Assembly (NCBI GenBank): GCA_907164885.2
Contig: OU015496.1
Location: 101,050,132 to 101,114,131 of the forward strand
DNA from: Dolomedes plantarius
Taxonomy: Eukaryota > Arthropoda > Arachnida > Araneae > Dolomedidae
DNA length: 64,000 nucleotides
Direction of reading: 5' to 3'
Position 1 is the first letter of the stretch; every line of letters begins with the position of its first letter. Made by a program: the position numbers and the translations under genes. The notes below the pieces were generated by a model, which saw only the letters and a program-made list of their open reading frames with translations, was not told the origin of the DNA and ran no database searches. Shown piece after piece: positions 23,678-35,876 of the stretch.

Positions 23678-23808
23678 CTAGCGGAAAACCCGCGCTTCGC
23701 TACGGAGTACATTCAAATTAAATACAACGGTCAATGTATGCAATTAATGCCAAAAAAATAAATATATATATTTATAATAAATGCGACGATCAATGTATAA
23801 AATTGATG

Positions 23809-23864
<56 letters not shown>

Positions 23865-24378
23865 TTATAAAAAAATCGTAAGGGATATTTATTTTTTTTG
23901 GGATAAAATCCAATCGTCTGCTGCATTAGAAAGAAAAAAATATTTTTTTTGTCTATTTAGTTGTTATGAACGTGACGATAAATCAATTTAAAGTACCAGA
24001 AAAAGAAATCACGTGATCAACATTTAATAAATTAAATTCTAAAAATTAATCTTTAAAAATTCACCAAAAATCAGAAAATTGAGGTAAAGGTTCGAAAAAG
24101 ATTTCATTTTAAAGGAATTTTTATGATCTTTCTCGTGATATAAATTTTATAACTCTCAAATTATTATTTTAAATGCAAACTTAAAAAAAGTTACAAAACA
24201 ACTTAAAAATTTAATTTAAAAAAATATAAGAAGAATTTTTCAAAAATATTTCTTAGTGCACCCCTACACCATAAGAAGAATCAACATGCAAAATTTCAGC
24301 CTTTTTGGTTCCGCGATTTGGTCTGTGCGTTGTATGTCAGTGAGCCAGTGAGTCAGTCAGTTACGGAGCTGTTTTATA
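23678..24378 (-). mobile_element. Non-autonomous Helitron, minus strand
   Basis: The reverse complement ends in a GC hairpin (CCGTAGCGAAGCGCGGG) and CTAG (23678-23681). The body matches 10606-11282 throughout, including the 5' segment 'acagctccgtaactgactg'. A (TA)n tract (23813-23861) sits inside. The 5' end abuts the Tc1 element that begins at 24381. Confidence 0.78.
23813..23861. repeat. (TA)n microsatellite
   Basis: About 48 bp of TA inside the Helitron. The copy at 10.6 kb has a shorter TA-rich segment at the matching place. Confidence 0.95.
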
Positions 24379-24380
24379 TC

Positions 24381-26026
24381 CAGTGGCTCCCAAAAGTGTT
24401 CGTACACTTACGATTTTCAATGAAATAGGGGTCTATCTATTGATTAAAATGAATATTTCAGAATGGGTATTTAATAATAAGATCTATAATCTATTCTTAA
24501 CAAAACTACATGAAATATTTTGAAAACATAGTAAAACTTTATTTTTAAGAAACCAATAATCAAAAAGTAACAAAAACTTTATCTCACAAAAGTCATCGTA
24601 CGCTTGTAAAAAATCTCTACATAGTAAATATTCTATTTTTTCGTTAATTTAAAATTTAGTAGGATATCCTTTAGCATCTACAACAGCTTTTAAACGTCTG
24701 GGAATAGATCGCTTTAGTTCTTTTGTAATTTTTTCATCAATGTTCATCCATTCTTCCATCATAATTGTTTTTAGTTCGCTTTTCGTGTGAATGTCGCGTT
24801 TTCGTACTCGAACCTCTAGTTTTCTCCAAATATGTTCTATTGGGTTTAAATCTGGCGATTGAGGGGGTGTTTTCAAAACTTGTGGACAATTATAGAGACA
24901 CCAGATGCGAACGTTGAGCACCGTGTGCTTAGGATCGTTATCTTGATAAAAAAGAAAGTTGTTTCCAATATCCAAATTTTGAGCTGATAATTTAAATTGT
25001 CTCTTAAAATATTTATAAAAACAGCATGATTCATTATGCCATCAATACCAAATTTCCTAGTCCTGATGCTGACATGCACCCCCACACAAAGATACCTCCA
25101 CCGGCATGCTTAACTGTTCCTAGTAAGTTCTTGGGATTAAGTTCCTCATTTTTTTCTTCTCCATACAATTATACGCCCATCAGCACCAAAAATGTTCATC
25201 CGCAAATAAGACATTATTCCAATAGGTTTGGGGCTTATTTATCATTGATAGTGGAAGGGAAGCTAAACTTTCTGTTTTTCTCACTCACAAAAAATTTTCT
25301 ATGGGCAGAACGCCCATGTAATCCAGATGTTCTGAGAACTCGTCAAAAAATTTCAGGTGAAATTGAAGTAGAAAATGTTTTATTGAATTCTGCAGAAACT
25401 TTTACAGCACTCAAACGTGAATTTTTCACAAATTTTCTAATTATAAATCTCTGATCAAGTTTTGTTAACTTTGCCGGACGGCCTTTTCTTACCTTGTTTT
25501 CGATCCAATTTTCTTCTTTAAAGCGTTTTTTTTCACATACTGCACAGTAGAATGGGATAAATTAAGTAATTTAGCAATATTCCGAACTTATTTACCACTA
25601 CTATGATGAAAAATAATCAATTTTCGAAAGCTGTTTGTTGTTTCTTTATGACTACGAGCCATTTTTAAATAATAAATAGAATATTACGGAGTAGGGAAGC
25701 AAAAATGAAAGCCAAACGATGTTTTAAATGCCACCACAATTCAAAAATAAAAATAAAGCGCCAGACGATAATTTTAATTATGAATTTATCCGAAAATATT
25801 TCAGTGTACGATGACTTTTGTGAGATAAAGTTTTTGTTACTTTTTGATTACTGGTTTCTTAAAAATAAACTTTTACTATGTTTTCAAAATATTTCATGTA
25901 GTTTTGTTAAGAATAGATTATAGATCTTATTATTAAATACCCATTCTGAAATATTCATTTTAATTAATGGATAGACCCCTATTTCATTGAAATTCGTAAG
26001 TGGACGAGCACGTTTGGGAGCCACTG
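24381..26026 (-). mobile_element. Tc1-like transposon with ~220-bp terminal inverted repeats
   Basis: CAGTGGCTCCCAAAAGTGTT at the left end and CAGTGGCTCCCAAACGTGCT from the right end open arms that stay alike for about 220 bp (24381-24605; 25800-26026). TA follows the right end. The transposase pseudogene fills the interior on the minus strand. The 1646-bp size is typical of a full-length Tc1 element. Confidence 0.88.
24649..25662 (-). pseudogene. Tc1-type transposase (DD34E), frameshifted
   Basis: An ATG at 25662 begins MARSHKETTNSFRKLI, followed by a helix-turn-helix (to about 25450) and the DDE core. The second catalytic block reads FYQDNDPKHT and the third TPPQSPDLNPIEHIWRKLE; I count 34 residues between the Asp and the Glu. 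The last 108 codons are open (24649-24975), ending SIPRRLKAVVDAKGYPTKF. Upstream frames change several times between 25050 and 25600. Total length is about 338 codons, as in intact relatives, so the copy is recent in structure but not functional. Confidence 0.85.
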
Positions 26027-27243
26027 TATATAAATTATGCTCTTGTTTACACTCATCCGTTCTTGATTCCTTTAGCGTACCGAAAGCTGTTAGCCTTTGG
26101 TCGATGGCTACTGAACCTAAACCTAGAGCCACCGTTACTCTCTACATAGTGAGCATTTTCCTAGTTGATAGCATTTTCAGAGACCTCTGTTCAACTTATT
26201 ATAAAATTATATATTATAAAATTTACTAGGATTTGTCAAAAAATTGACATTTTCTTCTCATTACGATGAGTTTTGTCCCCCTTTTTTTAGTAACACTTGG
26301 TGAAAATTTCTTAGAATTTAGATCTCTCAGAACATTTTTGTAATTTTACTTGAAACAGGTTGTTTTTCAGTATTATTTTTTTTCTAGAGTATATATAATA
26401 GAAAATCTAGAAGTTCTGGTATGTGAGCTATACATTAAGTATAAGGACGGTTCTATTCTATTTTCTAGAAAACGGGAAATAGTTTTCATTAAAGAGCTAA
26501 TTTAGTCCATGTTGCAGGTCAACTCCGTTTCAATGTGCAGGAAATTGTTTTTATGACGTATTAACAAATAAATGCACGTTTCAGAATTTTGTTTCTTGCA
26601 TCCGATATTAGATTCTTGAAAACAGTTCGCATCCATTTAATTATTAAAGCTAATATAAAACAATTTAAATTGATTAAATTAATTTCACACAGAGATAGTC
26701 ATCGATTGCAAAAATATTTGAGAAAAAAAATAGCAATCCAAAAAAAAAAAAAGAAAAAAAAAAAGAATCACTGTTGATTTTTATCTTACTGCTAAAATCT
26801 GCGTGCATGGAACATGTGCGTCGGAATACACCCATGCTATGTTTCACCCAATTCTTCAAACTTTTCAGATGCCTCGGGTGTTTACATAAGCTAATGAATC
26901 AGGACGAAACATCTGATATCTTTCATATTGCCGTTCGGTGAAACATAAACTGTAACGATGAACGTCCTCTTTCCATCGATGGCACTTTCGACCGCACAAA
27001 TATCCTCCCATTCTTCGCTGACAGCCATACCTCTCTCTACCCAGTTTCAATGAACTGCTTTTATCAAACTTCCTGAAGATGTGTGGATTTGAAAACAACA
27101 AACAATCCCCTTTTCACGCAACGCAACTTCCCCAGCTGTGATAGTGGAAGACTGCGTTTCTTGGCGTGACGCATTTTCGACATGTAACGATTTTGATCGG
27201 GAAAACCTCTGCAAAAACATGTTCCATATTTTTTAAGGGATAT
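26027..27243. other. Anonymous DNA with an unrecognised 78-codon frame
   Basis: The frame at 26865-27101 (minus) is less AT-rich than its surroundings and contains CGRKC and MFRPDSLAYVN, but I recognise no family and see no clear splice context. A poly(A)-like run at 26741-26764 may be the tail of an old retroposon. Confidence 0.35.
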
Positions 27244-27428
27244 TTTTTAAGGATTAAATTCCTCCATAACGGTCCTCTGGAAAGCAAAATTTTAGACGCT
27301 AAATCCGCCCGTCGTCGCGAGTTATAATTTTGGCAGCACGCCAAACCCAGTCTGTATCGCTTGGGCAAGCAGTAAACAGTTAAACAGAAAAGCACCAAAA
27401 TGCGTCACAATTTTGGCTGGCTGGCTGG

Positions 27429-27468
<40 letters not shown>

Positions 27469-27585
27469 CATATGTACATATATATAGATATATTATACAT
27501 AACATATAGATATAAAAGAGGTAAGCAACGATAAGTAATCCTACGTTAATAACCCGTGGTAGCTTCGTTAGAAGAGAAAAAAAAA
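27244..27585. repeat. Microsatellite-bearing repeat, copy 3
   Basis: The left domain (27250-27420) and right domain (27515-27580) match copies 1 and 2. The interior is (GGCT)n, (CA)n and (TA)n at 27415-27485. The left TTAACGTAGG end is degraded. The right TTAA is at 27546-27549. Confidence 0.6.
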
Positions 27586-27743
27586 ATTTAATTTTTTTAT
27601 TTTCTACTTGAAAAAAAATTTTTAAAAGAGATTTCGTTTGCATTTATAAATCTAGTTTCATATGTCGAAAACCAAATAAAATAATATATATTTGTACTTT
27701 TAGGAAATCTCTAAGGTAGTTCCTTTCTTAGTTAAAATGGGTA

Positions 27744-28882
27744 CCGAGCCGGTCCCATAGAGAAGTATGGGAGCGCCGAATCGAAATAGGCGCTCGATTC
27801 TCAGGCACCGAATTGAAATAGGTGCCAAAATGATATACTATAGTAAAAATATGAAAATTTTAACGAGTAACGATAAAATGTTAATAGTTTAATCTAATAC
27901 ATGAAGAAATTTATAATAATTACAAGATAAAAAGAACTTTTTATATACTTTTTATATATTGTAATGTTTTTAAATTTTCTGTTGAATCATATAAATTTGA
28001 CAATTCTATGTATTAATAAATACTTTTTAAAAATTTTTTTGATGAATTATCCCATTAACTTGAAAGAAAATGAAGTTAATTGGAAGTTAACTTGCGTTTA
28101 ACTTTTCGTTCCCGTTCCGGCCCATAGATGGCTGCACCAGTCTTCAAAACAAAATTAACTGACAATAACTGAAAAGGGATTTAATTCTGCTTAAAGATGG
28201 CTAAAAGTATTAGAAAATGCATTGTCATCGTGTTCTGAGCTATTCTAAAAGTTTCAAATGTCTAGCTAGTCGGAAAGTTAGTTAAAAATCGATTGCAAAA
28301 TTTGTACTTGACAAACACACAAACAAGAAAGCAAGTTAATAAAAACATGGTAAAAATATATAAATATAAACGAATATTTATACTATTTTTATTAACTCCT
28401 GATTTTGAGGTCATGAGAATTAAATTTTGAGTTCCTATTTCCAATCGTTGTAGTATCTCTAAGAATTCTACTAACTCTACCTATAACTGTAATAGCAGCT
28501 GAGGGCGGTTTTTCTAAACTGAACATTTTTAGGAATTATCTATGATCAACAACTCAAGAGCGATTGAATGATCTAACAATCAATTCTACAGAAAAAAAAC
28601 CCGTATGAGAAACAATGAATTCTACAGAAGAAAAAAAAAACGGTATGAGATACAATAAATTATACAGATGCAATCAAAGAATTTGCTGCAATAAAGACTC
28701 AATGAATGATTTAGAAATTATTTTTATTAAGTAACAAATTACATTCAAATTTCTTTACTTTTCTACTATTTTAAAGGTCTGCAATGTTAAAAATATTTAT
28801 GTATTTTAAAAAAATAAATACACATTTTCCAAAATGTCCGTTATTCTATTAAGTAGATTATTTCTAATAGAGGTACATTAAT
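27744..28882 (+). mobile_element. hAT-family relic, plus orientation
   Basis: It starts CCGAGCCGGTCCC, like the end of the hAT at 32663-34555 read on the other strand, and follows that element with gaps to about 28882. The plus strand at 28490-28610 contains the C-terminal hAT dimerisation signature. It lacks a roughly 500-bp block present in the other copy (33000-33530) and loses similarity at the right end. Confidence 0.6.
28490..28610 (+). pseudogene. hAT C-terminal dimerisation-domain remnant
   Basis: Reads AAEGGFSKLNIFRNYL, a stop, then TTQERLNDLTINSTEK. In intact hAT transposases this is the conserved SAERSFSKLK...RL..L region. The relic is short and interrupted. Confidence 0.65.
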
Positions 28883-29657
28883 CACTTAATGGGGGGAGGG
28901 GTCTGGGACATTAAAATCTTCAAATTTTCGAAAAACAGTTTATTGCATTAAAATTTTTTTTTGTTTTTTTTTCGCTTAAAATGACATTTAAATAATGTTT
29001 CTATCTTAATTTGAACAGGAGACATTAATCTTTTTTTTTTTTTTTTTTTTTTTTTTCAGCATTCTAATAGCATCCAATATTTGTTTAAACCTTTAAATGC
29101 GTTTTACTGCATGATGTGTTTTTTCTCACCATTTCTCGTCTTTAAATTGTTATAAGTCAAGAACCGTTAAAGACAAATGGTTCAAACTTGGAACATGTCT
29201 TTTTCAATTATTTTACTTGATTTTGATTCAGAAAATTTGAAAAAAATATTTACTTTTGAAAATATGATTTTTTAAAAATAAGTTACATCATTAAATTTTA
29301 TTTAACTTTAAATATGTTTAATTTTTTAACAATTAATATTAAAAAAAATGCTGAATTAAAATTAAAACATATATTTCTGTTTAATTAAATGAAAAAATTT
29401 TGTAATTCGACAAATAATATTTCGAGTTATAACGATTTTAATTTCATTTTATAGTGGTGTATCCCCAAGTAGACCTAATCCACTTTGATAATTCAAATGA
29501 GGCGAGAGATATCCATTATCATTTCAAACAGTATACGAATGCAAGTTAACATAATTCATATAATTTCCAGAGGAATCTGTAAGATGTGTAGTGTAACAGG
29601 TGTTTTCAAACAACTAATATGACCAAACATTTTATTTTTCACACATTCATTTATATA
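28883..29657. other. Anonymous DNA with a poly(T) run
   Basis: About 25 T at 29031-29056 may be the reverse of a retroposon tail. No gene recognised. Confidence 0.4.
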
Positions 29658-30410
29658 CAGCGTGGTCAAAAAAAAACTTTGCCAATATTTGGACCTCTAG
29701 TGGCTGTTCCGTTCAACCGATCGAGATGAAATTTCGGATATAGTTATTCAGAGGTATGAGCTCGGGATTCTGTGAACGGCGGCAAAGTGGCTCTCATGGT
29801 TACGGTTATAGGTACAGAAACTCGAAATTTTCGAATGGCAATACCCACTTATTCCCGTCGCAAAATGCTCAGCGCATGCGAAAACCCTAAAGAGCGTTGG
29901 AACTGTGCGTATGTCACAAAAACGGACGCGTTATGCACGCACAAAAAACAGCTCCGCGAACGGACAACAAAAACATGATCGGGCGCCCGGAGGATATTTG
30001 CATATAACAGAGGCAAGACACCAATCACTGATGACAATACAGATCGGACAAAAGAAAACTTTTATTTGGATTATACATTTTCCACATGAGTGCGATCATA
30101 GGCAGTTCGCAGAGCTGTTTTTTGTGCATGCATAATGTGTCCGTTTTTTGTGATACACGTACCGTTTCAACGCTATTTAGGGTTTTCGCATGCGCTGAGC
30201 ATTTTGCGACGGGAAAAAGTTTGTGTTGCCCTTCGAAAATTTCGAGTTTCTGTAGCTATAACCGTAACCGTGAGTGCCACTTAGTTACCGTTCATGGAAT
30301 CCCGAGCTCATACCTCTGAATAACTATATCTGGAATCTGATCTCGATCGGTTGAAAGGAACAGCTGCTAGAGGTCTATATATCGGCAAAATTCTTTTTAT
30401 GACCATCCTG
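29658..30410. mobile_element. Long-arm foldback MITE, copy 2
   Basis: Same family as 11836-12595: ends CAGCGTGGTCAAAAA and, inverted, CAGGATGGTCATAAAAA, each bordered by TA. The spacer (about 29960-30120) is in the opposite orientation to copy 1. Confidence 0.85.
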
Positions 30411-30904
30411 TAATTCTTATGTTGAAAGGGTCGAAATATAGAGAGGAAGCTAAACGGAAGAGCAACGTATGGTTAAACATAAATATTGTACGGATAATGT
30501 GAGATTAAGAAATTAAAAAACATTCAATATTAGTCAAATTATCAATATTATCAAGTGTTTTTAAAATCAATATTAGGTTTATGGTCTGGAGCGGAAGAGC
30601 CCCAAGCGCAACGTAGTTTTGAGGCCCCCAAGAATGTATCGCTATTTGAAGCTACTAACTTTCGGAGGATCACGATAATCGGAGGCCCAAGCACCTGTGC
30701 AATGATCCGGCACTGCTTAGAGTGGTCTTTTTCTGCAGGGAAGAATGTTCTGGAATCAGTATCCGAGCTAGGTGAATTTTAAATGAATCTAGTTGAATTT
30801 TAAGTAAAGGAAAAATGTTAAATGGGATAATACATAGGATGGAACTTTAAGAGTGGCAACTAGGTATGTACAAATTATACAGAAGAGATACAGGAGTGAA
30901 ACCT
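30411..30904. other. Anonymous DNA
   Basis: A 75-codon frame (30555-30782, +) starts in relatively GC-rich sequence, but I recognise no family in it. Confidence 0.35.
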
Positions 30905-31900
30905 TTATAACCCTTCAAAGTAGTAATCAGCATTGTTTAGCATCCGTTGCCAACGTCCTGGAAGCTGCAGGATGCCGTTGGCAGCACCTGATTTGTTGAT
31001 CCTTCGAATGGATCGGTTTACAGCCTGCAGAATCTCTGGTGGAATCCACGGAGCGGTTCCTTTATCTCGGGGACTTAAGATCAAAGTCACAGGGACTTAA
31101 GTCCGGTGAATATGGGGGATGGTATATCACTTACCAGCATAGGCGTAGCGTGCTTCTAACATTTTTTTTTTTTTTTTTTTTTGGGGGGGGGGGGGACACG
31201 AATTGAATTCAGTTAGGGCCCACCTCAACGCATTGACTGCCGAACGGTCCATAAAATATGAACTATTACGATTTTTTTAAATTGAATAACAATAGAATAG
31301 ATGTTTGAGTAGTATTCAAAAGTTATACAATGAGAAAATTAAATATAATATAAATAAAATGAGAAAAAAAAGTATAGCATCGAATTTTTGTTATGGATCA
31401 TATCATTGTTAGAAACTATGTTAAGGCTAAAAATATAATCGGAATCTTCAGTTTCACAGTTTCAAAAAGCGGAAAAACCCAACTTTCTTAAAGGTTTTCT
31501 ACAATTTTTCGATTTTAACTAAATTTCTAATACATTTTAATTTATTTCGAGTTAAGTTGGGGGGGGGGGGACGTCCCCCCCCCGACGCTACGCTTATGCT
31601 TACCAGGGTCAGAGAGAAAACACATCAGCCACAGTGTGCGCACAAGCATTTTCCTTCCAACAGTACGATGCAACAAATTATTTCGTACCATAGACCGGTA
31701 ACTAAAACATGGCTGCGTTCATTCTGTCACTGTGCAGGCGTTTGTGGGGAGAGCTCATTAGCTCTGAGGTAAGGCAGGTATGGTTTTGTGTGGTATAAGC
31801 TGCTTTCATGGGTTCTGCTGCGTGGGAGCTCCTCAACAGTGTTGCCACCATTAAAGTTCCAGCCCTCGTATGTGACTGTGTGGTTGTCTTAATAAACTGC
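30905..31900 (-). pseudogene. mariner transposase relic split by a hAT-type MITE
   Basis: The minus strand from 31130 down reads IYHPPYSPDLSPCDFDL, then, after a frame change, a tail with SIRRINKSGAANGILQLPGRW and a stop near 30905, typical of the end of mariner transposases. On the far side of the MITE (31607 onward) the minus strand gives NACAHTVADVF, where active copies carry the second catalytic Asp motif 'DNARPHT'. The two halves are separated only by the MITE. The upstream extent to about 31900 is uncertain. Confidence 0.6.
31138..31598. mobile_element. hAT-type MITE with homopolymer runs
   Basis: Ends CATAGGCGTAGCGT and, inverted, CATAAGCGTAGCGTC; an 8-bp duplication CTTACCAG lies at 31130-31137 and 31599-31606. 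A T22-24/G13 run lies next to the left end and G/C runs next to the right end (about 31559-31583). It interrupts the mariner relic. Confidence 0.85.
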
Positions 31901-32097
31901 AAATTTAAAATCTGAAACATGGACTTGTAGAGTGATGTAATATTGGTTAGATATTCAGCTATGTGGGTAGTATCAGAACGGATTCAAATCAAATGGATAA
32001 ACTGTCCTGAAAAAATGATACAGAAATCTGAATTTTTCAACGAGATATCGCGAAATACATACATTGTTAACATTTAACTTTCGTTCACACCATTCAG

Positions 32098-32280
32098 TTT
32101 AGACGTTGACCGAATGGCTAGGGCGCTAGTATTTGGTACCAGAGTCAGTGGGTTCGAGTCCTACTTTTGGCAGGAACGTATGTAGCCGTTCGGAATCGGC
32201 TTTAACCAGTAGGTCCCTGTCTAATTAGCTCTCGTGTAGCAGAAGTTGGACGTAGTGCTTCAAACCAAAATCAAATCCTT
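32098..32280 (+). repeat. tRNA-derived SINE family D
   Basis: The head GACCGAATGGCTAGGGCGCT contains the A box (32108-32127) and GGGTTCGAGTCC (32150-32161) the B box. The body resembles no other SINE in this window. Confidence 0.6.
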
Positions 32281-33544
32281 CAGTTTGCCCTGCTTGTTTC
32301 AAATGCGAAGCTTCAATATAGCAATGAAGGTAATAATTATAAAATGGAAGTTATCTTATAGAAAAGTATTAAAAAAAACTTAGAAAAACTGGCTGTGACA
32401 ATTTTCTAAACAAAATTCAAGAAACCATCAGCGCCATCTAGCTTAAAGAAAATAAACTAAAATGCAGAATTTTATCACTGTAGAAACAAATTAAGAGAAA
32501 AGGAATGAATGGCAGGGGAATCTAAAGGGCGCAAGACAAGCTCCCCCCCCCCCAAATTTAGGTCCTATATACACTACTTAAATCCTTTAACCTAAAAAAA
32601 TCCTTAATTACGATTTTTGTCAGAAGCTGTTAATAGAATGAGCAAGTTTTAAAGGGGTGATGCGGAGCCGGGCCGATCAATTGTGGCACCTGAGGCAAGT
32701 TGCCCAAAAAATTTGCAACACGACACCTTTACAAATTTTTTGGGCAGACTTTTAAGTAATGAATGTATTTTTATTAGAAATAGTCTACTTGATAGAATAA
32801 TGGACATTTTGGGAAAAATATGAATTTATTTTCAAACAACATAAAAATTTAAAAAAAATTACAGAACTTTGAAAAAGTAGAAAAGGTAAATAAATTTGAA
32901 TATAATTTGTTATGTAATAAAAATAATTTCTAAATCATTCTTCGATTCTTTATTGCAGCAAATTGTTTGATTGCATCTCTATAATTTACTAGTTGGTACC
33001 CCTCAAAACATGACGACTGGATAGTAAATAAATGTACTAATACACATATGATACTCAACACATCATTGCAAAATGTTGAAAATCATAATATTAAGAATAT
33101 AGAAATGCACTTTTAAAAATTACTGTTGAACCCAATAAAAAGAAATATCAACAGCGCGAAATGAGCAATTTCAGCCAGGTTTGATTCTATATCTCACAAA
33201 CATAATTAAAAATAAAAATGGCAGAGAGCTAGTCAGAGATTCCTCGGAATAAACAAATTAACGTGTTTATGAGGCCTTGTGCTTAGTGAGTATCTAAAGC
33301 TAGATTTAAACATGTCACTGAGCATGCGTAGGAAAGCAATTTTTTAATTGTAAAATTATCGTTAATTAATAGAAATTGCGATTATAAAAACTAAATTTGA
33401 CACATCTATAGATTAAAATCTTTCGTTTAAGACAAAAGTGAAGTAAATTGATGTAGTAGTTTTCTTTTACGGACTGCCCAAAGAATCGACTTAGCAACTT
33501 AAATGTGCAGATTAAACATATAGATTTTTTTTCATACCGTCTTT

Positions 33545-33655
33545 TCTGTAGAAATGATTGTCAGATCATTCAATCGCTTTTGAGTTGTTGTTCATAGTTA
33601 ATTCTTAAATATTTTCAATGCAGAAAAACTTCGCTCGGCTGTTGCTACAGTGACA
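33545..33655 (-). pseudogene. hAT C-terminal dimerisation-domain remnant
   Basis: Minus strand reads PVTVATAERSFSALKIFKN, a stop, then a TTTQKRLNDLTII segment. This is the conserved hAT C-terminal region, interrupted by two stops. The catalytic RNase-H-like core was not recognised. Confidence 0.72.
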
Positions 33656-33771
33656 GGCAGAGTTCTTATAAAGTTTTCAGTTGAATTCTTAGAGCTACAA
33701 CAACGTTTGGAAATATGCATTCAAAATTTAATTCTCAAAATCTCAAATTCAGGAGTTTATAATTAAAAAAA

Positions 33772-34070
33772 GGGGGCGTAGGTGGCCCAGTTGGCAAAAG
33801 CATCGAGCCAGTAACCTGCAAAATGCGGGCTCGATGCCCGTCGCCACCAAAATCCACCGACATGTGCACCAATGGCGGCTGGTGTAGGGGAAAAATCTGT
33901 CGTAGCTGCAATGTCCTCTAAGTACCCAAAATCCCTCTGGAAGTGCGGGGTCAAGTGTTTCTGGTCTCGTCACTTGACTCGGTTGAAAATAACGGGACCT
34001 GTCCATAGGGGGCGATGCTGGTCCACCTATATAGTGCTCCCATAATAAAAACGCCAGCAAAACCGCGGTG
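33772..34070 (+). repeat. SINE family A copy
   Basis: Head GTGGCCCAGTTGGCAAAAGC and B-box-like GCTCGATGCCCG; the body and 3' end ('GGGACCTGTCCATAGGGGGC') match the 20.4-kb copy. A target duplication was not resolved. Confidence 0.8.
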
Positions 34071-34089
34071 ATAACAGGTGAATGTTTAA

Positions 34090-34333
34090 CCCTTTGAGGG
34101 GCGCCGTTTGTACAGTGCAAACGCCTAAATTTAGTCTTTTTTCCACTCGCATTCAATGTATTCCAGTTAAATGAGCACAAAAATGACTAGTACTGCCATT
34201 TGTTATCAGTTTAAAGAAGTAAAAACATTTTGCAACCTTTAATTGGAAAAATTTTCAAGATTGTTTAGGTTAAAAAAAATCGGGAAAAAAATCTACACCG
34301 TGGAAACAGGGGAAGTTGTTAACCCTGAAAGGG
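34090..34333. mobile_element. piggyBac-type MITE
   Basis: TTAA borders both ends (34086-34089; 34334-34337), and the terminal bases are CCCTTTGAGGGG at left and, inverted, CCCTTTCAGGG at right. TTAA plus CCYTT ends are the piggyBac signature. Non-coding, 244 bp. Confidence 0.8.
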
Positions 34334-34563
34334 TTAAAGGGGCAAAGGCTTCCGCATTGAAAAACGTAATAATAAAAAAATGGTTTATCTGTTCGCTTAT
34401 ATTCGAATATTTTTTGAATTTCATTATTTATTAGATTAAACTATTAATATTTTTTCGTTATTCGTTAACAATTTTGCATTTTTACTATGTCTCATTTTAG
34501 CGCCTATTTCAGTTGGGTGCCTGAGGCGGTCGCCTCACCTGTGGAATCGGCTCTGGGGTAATG

Positions 34564-35876
34564 GTCTTTGAATTTAAACAAGTCTTCAAAGCATGGAATG
34601 AAAACATTAGTAGCGCGTGTTATATCTTACAAACTATCATAGAATTTCCATGCACACAAACATAATAAAGGATAGCACTTTATAAAACTTAAACTAATTC
34701 AAATAATAATGTTTCATAAATAGATAGCTAAAATGAGTAACCGAGTTAATATGACTTTATCAAAAGATATTTTCTAAATTTAGAACGACGATAAGAATAT
34801 GTTAATGGGTCATTACGATAGTTTAAATTCTCGGCATAAATCCGATAAACACGCCTCATTAAAATACAAGGTTTATCGATTCTTGTTCCAGGCAAATATA
34901 CATGTATTTACTTCAAAAGTGGGTCTGCTATAATGTTAAAATTTTCAATCTTCGAAAATCTAACAAGCATCTAATTTTGCAGGCGATTATGCTTATGAGT
35001 ATAACATATTCAGAGGCCGAAATCTCCAAATTACTTTATCTGCGAAAGATAAAGTGCAGAAAAAAGCTTTCTGTTTCCTTATTGAAATATAAGTAAGGAA
35101 CCTGCATACAATTATCTAAAATTAGATTAAAAAAGCAGCAAAACCGCAACAAGCGATAATTTCTTTCTTTTGTTGCCAACTTTCCTTCTCCTATTTTATA
35201 CTTATCAAAATTATTTCAGAATCATTTGTAACCATAGAACAAGATTTTAAGCGTAGACATTTCTGTTCCGTGATGTTACTTTTTAAATCAATGTCATGGT
35301 CGCAAAAAAGCATAAAAAACATGAAATAAAAGTCATTAAGAACTTAAAAAATCATGTCACATGGTAATGCTATGTATTTAAGAACCAAATGAAATTCAAA
35401 GTCAAGGGCATTCAAACAAACAGTTTAAGTAAGTAGAAAATTATAGTAATACAGGAGTAGAACATTATTATATCATTAAAAACAGCCATTTTAGAGTCAT
35501 TTTTCATGGGAGTTGAACACTGGAAAGTTTGTGTAATGGATAAGACAAGAAGATATTTCAAAATGAGTTACTAAAAGGAACTATTAAGCAGAAGATTAAC
35601 AAATTTTGGATATTACTGACTATCGGGAATTTTCCCGAGGTTTTAATTTTAAACGTATAGAACAACATCTCGATACAATAGATAAATAAATATTGAACCA
35701 CAGTAGCTAAATTTTGCTCTCTTTGCGAACCCAAAAACTATTGTAATCAGAAGAAAATAATGAAATGTAATGTTGTAATTCCTTTACATTTAAGTTCTTT
35801 TAATCAGTTTATTATTTTACTCTACTGTGATTGTTGTTTTCTTCATGGTATTTTCACTTATCTTAATATGAACATC
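34564..35876. other. Anonymous AT-rich DNA
   Basis: No recognisable gene or repeat boundary in about 1.3 kb. Confidence 0.4.

Larger units (their letters stand above)
32663..34555 (-). mobile_element. hAT transposon relic with nested SINE and piggyBac-type MITE
   Basis: Ends CGGAGCCGGGCCGAT and, inverted, CAGAGCCGATTCC; flanked by the 8-bp near-duplication GGGTGATG (32655-32662) and GGGTAATG (34556-34563). The C-terminal hAT signature is on the minus strand near 33560-33650. SINE A (33772-34070) and a TTAA-flanked MITE (34090-34333) are nested inside. A block at 33000-33530, absent from the relative at 27.7 kb, recurs at 35877-36345. Confidence 0.8.

Noticed and set aside
26865..27101. Possible host exon
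   Set aside because: The frame is open and somewhat less AT-rich, but there is no recognisable domain and no convincing splice context, so it is mentioned only as an unrecognised frame.
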